Virus record (IMG/VR): IMGVR_UViG_3300046028_007535 | Location: 1-29,641 of that record | Length of the DNA stretch: 29,641 nucleotides | Strand: one strand, 5' to 3' | From: a virus | Shown here: positions 15,317 through 24,203 of the stretch, one piece after another | Layout of the letters: every line of letters starts with the position of its first letter | Position numbering within the stretch: position 1 is the stretch's first letter | The notes under the pieces: generated by a model | The model's input: the letters and a program-made list of their open reading frames with translations, nothing else | Database searches by the model: none | What the model was told of the DNA's origin: nothing | Position numbers and translations under genes: made by a program

Positions 15317-16468
15317 ATGAATATACCAATATGGCCTGGCTCAAGTTCATTCCAACCCGGAGAAACACCTTTTGGGTTCTATGACAATGATCCACAGTTC
15401 CAAACAGATATAGATAAATTTGCGGTATTTTGTTCTCGTAGATTAGGATACCCTATTGTAGATGTTGAATTGCAAGATTTAAATTTCTATGCTGCTTTTG
15501 AAGAAGCTATTACTACATATGGTAATGAAATGTATGCATATCAAGCTCAAGAGAATTTTTTATCATTCCAAGGCGCGTCCACAACTATTGGATCAGCAAA
15601 TAACCAATTAGTTCAACCAAACCTAGCTGCTGAAATTAGATTAACAGATCAATATGGAGTTGAAGCAGGAGTAGGAGGAAATGTTACGTGGTACTCAGCA
15701 TCAATTACATTATCACCAGGAAAACAAAACTATAGTTTGATAGATTTATCAAATAAAGTTGGTGTTGAAATAGGTAACCTAGAAATTAAAAGAGTATTTT
15801 ATGAGGCGGCTCCCGCAATCGTAAGATATTTTGACCCATATGCAGGTACAGGAACAGGTATGATGCAATTATTAGATAGTTTCGGATTTGGTGGATATTC
15901 CCCAGCTGTAAACTTTCTTATGATGCCTGTTAACTACGATCTTCAAAAATTACAAGCAATTGAGTTTAACGATCAAATTAGACGATCACAATTTTCATTT
16001 GAATTGATAAATAACTCTTTAAAAATATTTCCAATCCCAGGTGGTGGGATGACAGAGTTGTGGGTTCAATATATTAAAAAATCAGATCGAAACAACCCAT
16101 ATGCTAATAGTGGTGTTGGAAGTGTGATCTCAAGTATATCTCAAGTTCCATATGAAAATCCAACTTATAGTCAAATAAATTCTATTGGAAGACAATGGAT
16201 ATTTGAATATGGTTTAGCTATTGTAAAAGAAATTTTAGGATATATTAGAGGTAAATATTCCTCTATTCCAATCCCTAACGCTGAAGTAACACTAAACCAA
16301 AGCGATTTGATAGCTGCGGCCACTAACGAACGCACTGCGTTGATCGAGCGTTTAAGAGCGTATTTTGACGGTACATCTCGTCAAAGTTTACTAGAAAGAA
16401 AAGCAGCTGAAGCAGCTTCATTGCAACAGGAATTAAATAACGTTCCATTCTTAATTTTTATAGGATAA
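15317..16468 (+). CDS. gp13: Neck protein, T4 gp13-like (head completion)
   Basis: 383 residues (T4 gp13 is 309). Residues 31-80 carry the pattern FCSRRLGYPIVDVELQD followed by NFYAAFEEAITTYG. It resembles the RLGxPVIxVxxxxxQ...DAxxxY helix pair of head-completion adaptor proteins annotated as gp13 in T4-like marine phages. The middle section (about 215-255) includes FSFELINNSLKIFPIPGGGM and ELWVQYIKKSDR. The C-terminal helices include RQWIFEYGLAIVKEILGYIR and ERTALIERLRAYFDGTSRQS. In T4, gp13 binds gp14 and closes the portal after packaging. Its stop overlaps the next ATG (TAATG), coupling it to the gp14-like gene. The order 13-14-15 is as in T4. Confidence 0.6.
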   Translation: MNIPIWPGSSSFQPGETPFGFYDNDPQFQTDIDKFAVFCSRRLGYPIVDVELQDLNFYAAFEEAITTYGNEMYAYQAQENFLSFQGASTTIGSANNQLVQPNLAAEIRLTDQYGVEAGVGGNVTWYSASITLSPGKQNYSLIDLSNKVGVEIGNLEIKRVFYEAAPAIVRYFDPYAGTGTGMMQLLDSFGFGGYSPAVNFLMMPVNYDLQKLQAIEFNDQIRRSQFSFELINNSLKIFPIPGGGMTELWVQYIKKSDRNNPYANSGVGSVISSISQVPYENPTYSQINSIGRQWIFEYGLAIVKEILGYIRGKYSSIPIPNAEVTLNQSDLIAAATNERTALIERLRAYFDGTSRQSLLERKAAEAASLQQELNNVPFLIFIG

Positions 16469-16989
16469 TGGCATTATTTGGAGGGGCAAGAGATATTTCA
16501 CTATTTAGATACTTAAATAGAGAATTGATGGGTGATATAATCACTCAACAATGTATTTACTATAAGTTTAAATTAAATGAAACTAAAGTAAACATGTATG
16601 GTGAAGCCTCCGGTGCTAAATTTTACAATGAACCTGTAATATTTAATGCTCTAATATCCGCTGGTAACCAAACACAACCAACAGATGACTTTGGTGTTAG
16701 TTTTGGATGGGATCTTGAATTTAGATTCTTTAGAGATGATTTGGTTGATGCTAATGTTATTCCTGAAGTAGGAGATATCATAATGTATCAAGATGCATAT
16801 TGGGAAGTAGATACTACAAATGCTATTCAATTCTTTGTAGGTAAAGACCCAGATTTCCCTAACTATGATGATAATGGAATAAACCCACTAAACCCAGGAT
16901 TAGAAAATTTTGGAACAAGTGTATCCATTACATGTGTTGCTCATTACGTCCCAGCAGATAGAGTTCAGATTACAAAAGAAAGATTATAA
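16468..16989 (+). CDS. gp14: Neck protein, T4 gp14-like
   Basis: 173 residues (T4 gp14 is 256). N-terminal DISLFRYLNRELMGDIITQQ leads to YYKFKLNETKVNMYGEASG and KFYNEPVIFNALI. The centre has EFRFFRDDLVDANVIPEVGD and IIMYQDAYWEVDTTNAIQFF. The arrangement (YY...YGE...Y.EPV, then P..GD.I.Y...YWE...) parallels the gp14 family of T4-like phages, in which gp14 forms the neck ring with gp13. It is shorter than T4 gp14, and the match is by pattern, so this is a moderate call. Start overlaps the gp13-like stop by one base, and the next gene begins 4 bases after its stop. Confidence 0.52.
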   Translation: MALFGGARDISLFRYLNRELMGDIITQQCIYYKFKLNETKVNMYGEASGAKFYNEPVIFNALISAGNQTQPTDDFGVSFGWDLEFRFFRDDLVDANVIPEVGDIIMYQDAYWEVDTTNAIQFFVGKDPDFPNYDDNGINPLNPGLENFGTSVSITCVAHYVPADRVQITKERL

Positions 16990-16992
16990 GAT

Positions 16993-18258
16993 ATGCCACA
17001 ATATAGAAAACCAAGAACGAAATCACAAAAACAAATCTCAAATGATTTGGTGAATCCGTATATTGATCCGGAAACTGGTGAATCTATAGGTAATCCAAAT
17101 GAGAAAACTTCATTTGAACAATTTACTCCAACAGAACAAAGTGGTGTTGAATTTAACAGATCAGAAAAACTATCATTTAAAGGAGATACAGTAAAACCAT
17201 TTTCTGTAGGAATACAGGATATAGATGAATCTGTATTTTACTATTTTGAAAATGTAATTAAACCTTTTGTACATCAAAATGGTGTAAGAATACCTGTTCC
17301 ACTTATATATGGTGCTCCTGAAAAATGGAAATCAGTACAAAAGGATGGATATTATAAGGATAAAAATGGTAAGATAATGTCTCCAATTATTGTATTCAAG
17401 AGAGACAATATAGAGAATAATCGATCCATAACAAATAAGTTGGATGCTAATACACCACACTTATATACATCTTGGCAAAAAGCATATAATCCAAAAAATT
17501 CATATTCAAATTTTGATGTGTTAAATAACAGGATTCCTGTAAAACAATTTGTTGCAAATGTAGTACCCGATTATATAACATTAACATATAGTTTTATAAT
17601 CCAAACATATTACGTAGAACAACTAAACAAGATAATAGAAGCAATCAACTACTCATCCAATTCATATTGGGGTGATCCGGAACGATTTAAATTTAAAGCA
17701 AATATCGATAGTTTTGCTACTATAACAGAATTAAATCAAGATGATGAGCGAGTTGTAAGAAGCACATTTACTCTAACTATAAATGGATATGTAGTACCTG
17801 ATGTATTACAGAAAGATGTAACAGCAATTAAAAAATACAACAGTAAATCTAAAATTACTATTGGTTTAGAGACAGTTGATTCAATTTCAAACCCACCCAT
17901 TAAACCCAAACCATATTCTCCAATATTTATAGATGGACAAATTATAGTAATAAATCAAACCTCCATAGATCCAAACGTGTTAACATATTTAAATACAAAC
18001 ATACAGAAATTAGGAACTTATGTGAGTTTAACAACTGTAACTTTTAATAGCGGTTGGCTAGTAGCACCATCAGGTTTACCTACAACTTCCATAAACAATT
18101 TTAATATATTTTGTAATGGTACTCTAATAGAACTAGCAGCTATAGTTTCTTTTACAGAATCTTCTGGAATAACAACATTAATAATAGATGCTTCTCAACT
18201 AGGTTATAGTTTTAGCCCAACGGATGAAGTAGTAGCAATAGGAAAATTTAGTAGCTAA
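16993..18258 (+). CDS. gp15: Tail completion/sheath stabiliser, T4 gp15-like, with extra C-terminal domain
   Basis: 421 residues (T4 gp15 is 272). After a hydrophilic N-terminus (1-60), the core (about 80-280) has RIPVPLIYGAPEKWKSVQKD and GKIMSPIIVFKRDN. Then come VVPDYITLTYSFIIQTYYVE and INYSSNSYWGDPERFKFKAN, ending in RSTFTLTINGYVVPD. This follows the gp15/gp3-type layout: VPxxYGxxxKW, then PxIxFxR, a T-rich strand before a helix, and a terminal strand. In T4, gp15 caps the tail tube and sheath for joining to the head. Residues 310-421 form an extra beta-rich domain (FCNGTLIELAAIVSFTESSG; FSPTDEVVAIGKF) not in T4 gp15. The stop overlaps the start of the big fibre gene (TAATG). Confidence 0.55.
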   Translation: MPQYRKPRTKSQKQISNDLVNPYIDPETGESIGNPNEKTSFEQFTPTEQSGVEFNRSEKLSFKGDTVKPFSVGIQDIDESVFYYFENVIKPFVHQNGVRIPVPLIYGAPEKWKSVQKDGYYKDKNGKIMSPIIVFKRDNIENNRSITNKLDANTPHLYTSWQKAYNPKNSYSNFDVLNNRIPVKQFVANVVPDYITLTYSFIIQTYYVEQLNKIIEAINYSSNSYWGDPERFKFKANIDSFATITELNQDDERVVRSTFTLTINGYVVPDVLQKDVTAIKKYNSKSKITIGLETVDSISNPPIKPKPYSPIFIDGQIIVINQTSIDPNVLTYLNTNIQKLGTYVSLTTVTFNSGWLVAPSGLPTTSINNFNIFCNGTLIELAAIVSFTESSGITTLIIDASQLGYSFSPTDEVVAIGKFSS

Positions 18259-21200
18259 TGGCAATAATTAAACCAGAACAATTAGGATCAGGATCATATA
18301 GTATAAGCGGGTCATTTTCAGGATCATTTCAAGGAGCACATTTAGGAACATCATCATATGCTACTAATGCTTTATCTAGTTCATATGCCGATACTGCTTC
18401 TTATGCTCCTTTATATTTACCTTTAACAGGTGGAACTATTGATGGTAATGTAACTATTAACGGAACAGCATCTATTTCATTTTTAAATGTACAGTATGAA
18501 TCAGCATCTGTAATATATTCTTCTGGTTCAAACCAATTTGGAGATGCAACAAATGATACACAAACTTTAATTGGTACAGTATTAGTTTCTGGATCTCAAC
18601 AAATAACAGGATCTTTAAATGTAACGAGTGGTATAACAGGATCTTTATTTGGAACTTCATCTTATGCTTTAACATCATCATATTCAACAAATATACTAGG
18701 TGTAAATAATTATGTACCTAAATTCATAGGAGTAAATTCAATTGGAACTTCTTCTATATATAATGGGCTTTATAACAACATAGGTATAGGAACCACAACA
18801 CCTAGAAACACATTGGATGTTGCCGGACCTATATATGCTAATGAAGTTTGGACAATTTATGGTTTCTTTTTAGGAGACATGGATGCCGGAGCTTCATATA
18901 CATACCTATCTGGAGATGGTGTTTCTTCAACTAATTCATATCTAACGTTAGCAACAAATGCTACTGATAGGATGCGAATTACACACGCAGGTAATGTAGG
19001 AATAGGAACATCAACTCCATTAGCTCGACTAGATGTAAGAGCACAGGGTGCATTATCAACTGACATAGCATTTAAAGTAAGAAATAGTGCAAATACAACT
19101 GATCTAATGTCTGTGCAAGGAGATGGTGTTGCCAATTTTTCTGATAATATAGTTTTATCGAATAATAAAAGAATATATGCTTCAAATTCAAGTGCTTATT
19201 ACATTAACATAGCATCAGGAGCTAATACAACTGATATAGCAGGATTTTCTGGAATAAAACTATTTACAGGTGTTGGTAGTGAAGCGTTGCGTATTACATC
19301 AACGAATAACGTTGGTATAGGTACAACTTCACCAACATACAAACTAGACGTTTCTGGGTCTGCTAGAATAACAAATGGATTATCAGTTACTGGTTCTTTA
19401 ATAGCACCATCCATAACAGGCTCACTCTTAGGAACGGCTTCATATGCAGTATTTGCTGAAACTGCATCTAATATATTGGGAGGTACAGCAACTCATATCC
19501 CGTATTTTATTACAGATACAACATTAGCTACTAGCTCAATATATCAATCAGGATCAACTAGTATTATAATTAACCAAGATAATAATACAACAGCTAATCC
19601 AGAAGCATTATATGTTTGGCAACCGCATCCAACATCCATTAACGTAGTTTCTGGAAAAGGTAATCTAGATAACTATTTACAATTAAACATACAAAATACC
19701 AATCAAGGAACAGCAGCATCATCCGATATTGTAGCCACAGCTAATAATGGGAGTGAAGCAGATAATTATATTGATATGGGTATTAACAGTGAGAACTTTA
19801 ATGGGTTCTTAGGTGGAGATAATGATTCATATCTATATGCACATAGCCACAATATGTGGATTGGAAATATTAATGATGGATACGATGTAAACTTTTTTAA
19901 TAGTTCAAGTGAGGAACCAATTATAAAACTTACACCTGCTGGGCAAGCTGAAATAACTGGATCTTTACACGGAACTGCTTCATGGGCAAGAAATGCTGTT
20001 ACAGCATCAAATTCAATAACCTCATCATACGCTTTACTAGCAGCAAATTCACAAAATGCAATAAGTGCTTCATATGCTCTTAACTCATCAACTTCAGACA
20101 CTTCAACTAGTGCTTCTCATGCTATAATTGCAGATAGTGCTTTAGCAGCTAATTATGCAACAAACGCAGGAAATGGTGGTGTAACTAGTATAATTGCTGG
20201 AGCAGGCATTACATTATTGCCTCCTGGAGGGACTGGGAATGTTACAGTAATATCTTCGGGTGGGGGTGGAGTCACTATTATCTCCGGATCAAATATTACC
20301 CAATCATTTGTTAATTCTGATACTTGGGTATTTAATCATGGTTTAGGAATTCGCACACCAACAATTACAGTATTTGATTCAAACTATAACCAAATTATAC
20401 CAGAAAATATAGTATTAACAAATACGGCAAGTGCTACAATTACATTCCCAACATTGGAGAGTGGATTTGCAGTAGGAATGGTAGGTGGAGTAGCAGGAAA
20501 TGCATACTCAGCTTCATATGCTTTATTTTCAACATATGCTAGTACGGCATCTGTATATAACGAAACAGACCCAGTATTTGTAGCTAAATCTGGTTCATTT
20601 GCAACTACAGGTTCAAATTCATTTAAAGGTAACCAAACTATAACAGGTTCTCTTATAGTATCAAGTTCGAATTCATTAACAGTTATAGGTCCTATAACAA
20701 TAACTGGTTCATTATTAGTAAGTGGTTCTACTACACAAATTGGAAATAACACATTGATTGGTAATACCGTATTATCTGGTAGTATCAACGTAAGTGGATC
20801 ACAAACATTTATAGGAAATAACATACTAACAGGTTCTTTCTCAGTAACCGGTTCAACACTTCAAACTGGAAATAACACATTAGTTGGTAATACCGTACTA
20901 AGCGGAAGTATCAACGTAAGTGGATCACAAACATTTAAAGGAAATAACATACTAACAGGTTCTTTCTCAGTAACAGGATCAACTGTACAAATAGGGAATA
21001 ATACCTTATTTGGAAATACAACCTTAACAGGTAGTATCACCATGACCGGTAGCATACTTATTTTTGGTGATATTCTTCCCCAAATTTCTAGTTCCTATAA
21101 CTTAGGATCAGAAACACAACCTTGGAAGTCAATTTATGTGCAGTCCGGATCTATTAGCATACAATCGGATACTCCAGGCAACCCACCTGCAACTATATCA

Positions 21201-22481
21201 AATCAGACGGGTAATATTTCTATTTCATCAGCAGGTTTTCAAATAACTAGTGGTTCAACAAATCCATTTAGAATTGATACTACAGGTAGAACAAGATTAA
21301 TAGTACCATTTATTCCAGCTAATGATATTGGGGCATTTAGTATTATAGGAAATACATCAGGTTCTTATCAACCTGTAATTAATCCTAGTGGAATGATTCA
21401 CGTTACTAGTAACGATGCTCAAGCTGCAAGGATAACAGTTGATGGATTTGGAACAAACATAGGAGCAATTTATGCAGGTAGACATGCTAGGGGAACCGCA
21501 GCATTACCAACACCAACTCTATTAGGAGATACATTAGTTAGGTTTGCTGGGCTAGGATATGCAACAAGTAGCTACTTTCCGGTAGTAGGAGCTGTGCCAA
21601 CATCTTTAGAATTTCAAGCTACAGAAAATTACTCAACATCCAGTTACGGTAGTAGAGCAGTATTCTACACATATGCTAATGGAGCAATTAGTAGAAGTTT
21701 ATCAGCAATAATAGATGCAACTGGCATAACAATACCTTCAAGTAGTAGATTCTTTGGTACTGCAAGTTGGGCTGAAAATGCTGTTACTGCATCATATGTA
21801 ACTTCTTCAAATATAGTAGGAACAGTATTAAGTAGTTCATACGCTTTAACAGCTTCACATGCTCTAAATGTACAGATAATTAATACAGGTTCATTTGCCA
21901 CAACAGGTTCAAATACTTTTAGAGGAAACCAAATAGTATCAGGATCACTAACACTAAATTCAGGATCAGCACTTAACATAAATGACGGATTTTTTGTAAA
22001 TGGACACAAACAATTTCAATATGCCTCATTTTACCATACAGCATCTCAGACACTAACAAGTGCAACATCACCCCTACCTTTTCAATTTAGTACAATAGAG
22101 AATAATAGTGGAATATTTACAGTAGAATTATCAGGAAGTAGAAGATCTAGAATTACAACAAATACGACAGGATGGTGGAACATACAATACTCAGCACAAG
22201 TTACCAATGGAAGTAGTTTTAATAACTATGATTCCTATACATGGATTAGAGTTAATGAAGTAAACGCAGCTAATAGCAACAATATCAGAACAATCCCACA
22301 AGATGCATTTGATTTACTAGCATCAAGAAATACTTTAATATATTTAGAATCAGGTTCGTATTTTGAAATAATGTATGGAGCAGCTAGTACACAAGTTTCT
22401 TTTCCATACACTGGAACAGGAACATCTCCAACAAGACCTGCAACCCCTTCAATATCATTAGTAGTAACACAACACGCATAA
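18258..22481 (+). CDS. Very large repeat-rich tail fibre / adhesin with jelly-roll tip
   Basis: 1407 residues, dominated by S, T, G, N and A. It contains many ITGSL and GT(A/S)SYA units, which probably form a trimeric stalk. Three NVGIGTxxP...LDV modules lie near residues 174, 246 and 350; the second leads into a 33-residue AQGALSTDIAF cassette. Around 677-745 is a domain with TWVFNHGLGIRTPTITVFDS, a common fibre module. A 42-residue tandem repeat covers about 828-935. YNLGSETQPWKSIYVQSGSI (about 950) is the LGSxxxxWKxIY fibre motif. Residues 1241-1407 (FQYASFYHTASQTL; NIQYSAQVTNGSSF; YTWIRVNEVN) look like a C1q/TNF-type jelly-roll head, the likely receptor-binding tip. It is translationally coupled to the gp15-like gene (TAATG). 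Exact placement on the virion is unknown. Confidence 0.85.
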   Translation: MAIIKPEQLGSGSYSISGSFSGSFQGAHLGTSSYATNALSSSYADTASYAPLYLPLTGGTIDGNVTINGTASISFLNVQYESASVIYSSGSNQFGDATNDTQTLIGTVLVSGSQQITGSLNVTSGITGSLFGTSSYALTSSYSTNILGVNNYVPKFIGVNSIGTSSIYNGLYNNIGIGTTTPRNTLDVAGPIYANEVWTIYGFFLGDMDAGASYTYLSGDGVSSTNSYLTLATNATDRMRITHAGNVGIGTSTPLARLDVRAQGALSTDIAFKVRNSANTTDLMSVQGDGVANFSDNIVLSNNKRIYASNSSAYYINIASGANTTDIAGFSGIKLFTGVGSEALRITSTNNVGIGTTSPTYKLDVSGSARITNGLSVTGSLIAPSITGSLLGTASYAVFAETASNILGGTATHIPYFITDTTLATSSIYQSGSTSIIINQDNNTTANPEALYVWQPHPTSINVVSGKGNLDNYLQLNIQNTNQGTAASSDIVATANNGSEADNYIDMGINSENFNGFLGGDNDSYLYAHSHNMWIGNINDGYDVNFFNSSSEEPIIKLTPAGQAEITGSLHGTASWARNAVTASNSITSSYALLAANSQNAISASYALNSSTSDTSTSASHAIIADSALAANYATNAGNGGVTSIIAGAGITLLPPGGTGNVTVISSGGGGVTIISGSNITQSFVNSDTWVFNHGLGIRTPTITVFDSNYNQIIPENIVLTNTASATITFPTLESGFAVGMVGGVAGNAYSASYALFSTYASTASVYNETDPVFVAKSGSFATTGSNSFKGNQTITGSLIVSSSNSLTVIGPITITGSLLVSGSTTQIGNNTLIGNTVLSGSINVSGSQTFIGNNILTGSFSVTGSTLQTGNNTLVGNTVLSGSINVSGSQTFKGNNILTGSFSVTGSTVQIGNNTLFGNTTLTGSITMTGSILIFGDILPQISSSYNLGSETQPWKSIYVQSGSISIQSDTPGNPPATISNQTGNISISSAGFQITSGSTNPFRIDTTGRTRLIVPFIPANDIGAFSIIGNTSGSYQPVINPSGMIHVTSNDAQAARITVDGFGTNIGAIYAGRHARGTAALPTPTLLGDTLVRFAGLGYATSSYFPVVGAVPTSLEFQATENYSTSSYGSRAVFYTYANGAISRSLSAIIDATGITIPSSSRFFGTASWAENAVTASYVTSSNIVGTVLSSSYALTASHALNVQIINTGSFATTGSNTFRGNQIVSGSLTLNSGSALNINDGFFVNGHKQFQYASFYHTASQTLTSATSPLPFQFSTIENNSGIFTVELSGSRRSRITTNTTGWWNIQYSAQVTNGSSFNNYDSYTWIRVNEVNAANSNNIRTIPQDAFDLLASRNTLIYLESGSYFEIMYGAASTQVSFPYTGTGTSPTRPATPSISLVVTQHA
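19029..19127 (+). repeat. Dispersed 33-codon fibre cassette, copy A
   Basis: 99 bases encoding LDVRAQGALSTDIAFKVRNS and the following strand to GDG. It is homologous, at the same length, to 26401-26499 and 27178-27276 in another fibre gene. Confidence 0.85.
20741..21060 (+). repeat. 126-base tandem repeat in the large fibre gene
   Basis: Unit 1 is 20741-20866, unit 2 is 20867-20992, and a diverged partial unit runs 20993 to about 21060. Units 1 and 2 are nearly identical in DNA, including silent positions (for example AGTATCAACGTAAGTGGATC in both). Each encodes 42 residues built of two related halves (GNTVLSGSINVSGSQTF and GNNILTGSFSVTGST). Confidence 0.92.
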
Positions 22482-22482
22482 A

Positions 22483-23127
22483 ATGAAAATATTTCAACCC
22501 ACCATATCAGGATCATTTACAGTTTCTGGATCAGTATTTTTAAAAGGATTAACTTCTGTTGCTCAATCAAATGTTATATTAGTTAACACAACAACTGGTC
22601 AACTGTACTATACTGCATCTTCTGCAATTGGCGGAGGTGGAGGAGGTGGAACTGTAGACACAAGTTCGCTCGTTACAACTGCGTCTTTTAACGCGTATAC
22701 TGGTTCAAATACATCACAATTCGCGGGTACTGCATCTTATGTTACTACAGCTGCAACTGCAACAAATGCATTGTCTGCTTCTAATTTTGTAATAACTAGT
22801 ACTTTACGTTTAGATCAAACACTAACAGATTTTGCAACAGTTGCTTCCACAATAGTGGGATCAAATAACTTGTTTACCCAAATAACAGGATCTTACAGAT
22901 CAGCTTTTGGAAAATATACTTTATATAATGGGGTAAATGCAAGATCCGGAGAATTTTGGACTACGTGGAACGGAACTACTACTACATATACAGATACATC
23001 AACAACAGATATAGGAAATACAGCAGATATAGTATTTTCCTCAACAATAGTGACAAGTCAATTACAAATTAATGCAGTAGCAGCAACATCAGCATGGAAT
23101 ATAAAAATGTTAGTTACTTATATATAA
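22483..23127 (+). CDS. Short tail fibre / adhesin protein
   Basis: 214 residues. The N-terminus MKIFQPTISGSFTVSGSVFL and following strands resemble the stalk units of the preceding fibre. VILVNTTTGQLYYTASSAIG leads to a run of seven glycines (about 50-56), a flexible hinge. FAGTASYVTTAATATNALSA is the stalk repeat again. The C-terminal ~110 residues (LRLDQTLTDFATVASTIVGS ... SAWNIKMLVTYI) are beta-rich and probably a compact tip domain that I do not recognise. It starts one base after the large fibre stop and ends one base before the lectin-like gene, so they share a transcript. Confidence 0.7.
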   Translation: MKIFQPTISGSFTVSGSVFLKGLTSVAQSNVILVNTTTGQLYYTASSAIGGGGGGGTVDTSSLVTTASFNAYTGSNTSQFAGTASYVTTAATATNALSASNFVITSTLRLDQTLTDFATVASTIVGSNNLFTQITGSYRSAFGKYTLYNGVNARSGEFWTTWNGTTTTYTDTSTTDIGNTADIVFSSTIVTSQLQINAVAATSAWNIKMLVTYI

Positions 23128-23128
23128 T

Positions 23129-23884
23129 ATGCCAATAACACTACTAAATACAAACGGAACAGGTGGGATTAGTTTTATAAATAATTCTAATGCTGGTCGT
23201 ATTAACTTTTCTACCACCACACCAAGTATTGTTACATCTAGTTTATGGTTAAATTTAGATGCAGGAAATCCCTCTAGCTACCCAGGTACTGGAAATATAT
23301 GGACTGATTTAAGTGATACAGGTCATAATTTTACAAAAAGCGCAGGTACATATGTTGCAAGTCCTATCAAATGTTTTAGTGGAGGTTACTTTACAGCTAC
23401 AAATTTCTATGGGGATGACTTTACAATACAAGCATGGATTAACACTACTAGTGTAGGTAATAATAATAACCATTACGGATACATGCAAATAGTTTCAGCA
23501 GAAACACTTGGAAACAGTAATGACTTTGGATTTGGAGTAAACCAATCAGCTAAATTAGGCTTTGGAGCCGGTCCTAGTGATGCAGCTCCAGCAACAGTTC
23601 TCTCAGTAAATACAGGAACTTGGGTTAATGTTGCTGTAACTAGAACAAAATCAACTGGTGGAGTTAAATTATATATTAATGGAGTACTAAACAGAACAGG
23701 AACATCAAACTCAGGTAATTCTTTGAATGCAGCAACAAATGTAACAATTGGTGGTGGTGCAGATCAAAGTAAAACTTGGGTTGGATTGATGAATAATATA
23801 TTATCATATGATGTTGTTTTAAGTGATGCTAATATTTTACAAAACTATTACGCTCAATATTCAACATATTATACGGTAACATAA
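23129..23884 (+). CDS. Adhesin with LamG/concanavalin A-like lectin domain
   Basis: 251 residues. The N-terminal ~30 residues (MPITLLNTNGTGGISFINNS) resemble the N-terminus of the gene at 24204 and may be a shared virion-attachment segment. From about residue 36 the LamG-type pattern is clear: LWLNLDAGNPSSYPGTGNIW, then DDFTIQAWINTTSVGN, WVNVAVTRTKSTGGVKLYIN and GVLNRTG, ending in IGGGADQSKTWVGLMNNILS and YDVVLSDANILQNYYAQY. Such domains bind carbohydrates on cell surfaces in many phages and Bacteroidota proteins. The carbohydrate is unknown. Confidence 0.78.
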   Translation: MPITLLNTNGTGGISFINNSNAGRINFSTTTPSIVTSSLWLNLDAGNPSSYPGTGNIWTDLSDTGHNFTKSAGTYVASPIKCFSGGYFTATNFYGDDFTIQAWINTTSVGNNNNHYGYMQIVSAETLGNSNDFGFGVNQSAKLGFGAGPSDAAPATVLSVNTGTWVNVAVTRTKSTGGVKLYINGVLNRTGTSNSGNSLNAATNVTIGGGADQSKTWVGLMNNILSYDVVLSDANILQNYYAQYSTYYTVT

Positions 23885-23891
23885 ATTAACG

Positions 23892-23899
23892 ATATTTAT
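23892..23899 (+). promoter_or_regulatory. ATATTTAT motif, copy 5 (candidate phage promoter)
   Basis: ATATTTAT is 49 bases before the ATG at 23941, the longest spacing of the six copies. A foldable leader lies between the motif and the start. Confidence 0.42.
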
Positions 23900-23908
23900 A
23901 GATAACCC

Positions 23909-23932
23909 CACTTTAGGGAAAGTGAACTAAAG
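23909..23932 (+). promoter_or_regulatory. Two mutually exclusive leader hairpins
   Basis: CACTTT (23909-23914) can pair with AAAGTG (23919-23924), loop AGGG. CTTTAG (23911-23916) can instead pair with CTAAAG (23927-23932), loop of 10. The two share bases, so only one can form at a time. They lie between a candidate promoter and a start codon nine bases downstream. A regulatory role is a hypothesis. Confidence 0.35.
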
Positions 23933-23940
23933 ACTAACAC

Positions 23941-24201
23941 ATGGCAAATGAATTTGTAGCTCGAAACGGGCTCATATCACAGAATAACTCTACAATAACT
24001 GGGTCTTTAACAGTCTCAAATGTTTTAGGAACAGTATTCTCAACCAACGCAGATACACTAGTAATAACAGGATCAGCCCTAATAACTGGTAGTGTAATAG
24101 TCACAGGTTCCCTAACTACTACAAACGGTATAACAGGATCATTACAAGGAACCGCTTCATACTCACTAACAGCATCTTTTATAGACGCAGGATTTTATTA
24201 A
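23941..24201 (+). CDS. Very short fibre stalk protein
   Basis: 86 residues. The N-terminus MANEFVARNGLISQNNSTIT is followed by ITGSLTVSN, VITGSALITGSVIVTGSLTT and ITGSLQGTASYSLTASF. It is essentially one stalk segment with no tip domain, ending SFIDAGFY. It could be an adapter to which a longer fibre binds, or the shortened remains of a larger fibre gene; the N-terminus looks complete. The next gene starts 3 bases after its stop, and the pair may act together. Confidence 0.65.
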   Translation: MANEFVARNGLISQNNSTITGSLTVSNVLGTVFSTNADTLVITGSALITGSVIVTGSLTTTNGITGSLQGTASYSLTASFIDAGFY

Positions 24202-24203
24202 AT

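Noticed and set aside
20384-20824. Long minus-strand open frame within the large fibre gene
   Set aside because: It is a by-product of repeated ITGSL/SGS codons on the coding strand; no recognisable domain and low-complexity content.
18258-22481. Repeats in the fibre region as a CRISPR array
   Set aside because: The repeats are in-frame coding units without unique spacers of constant length.
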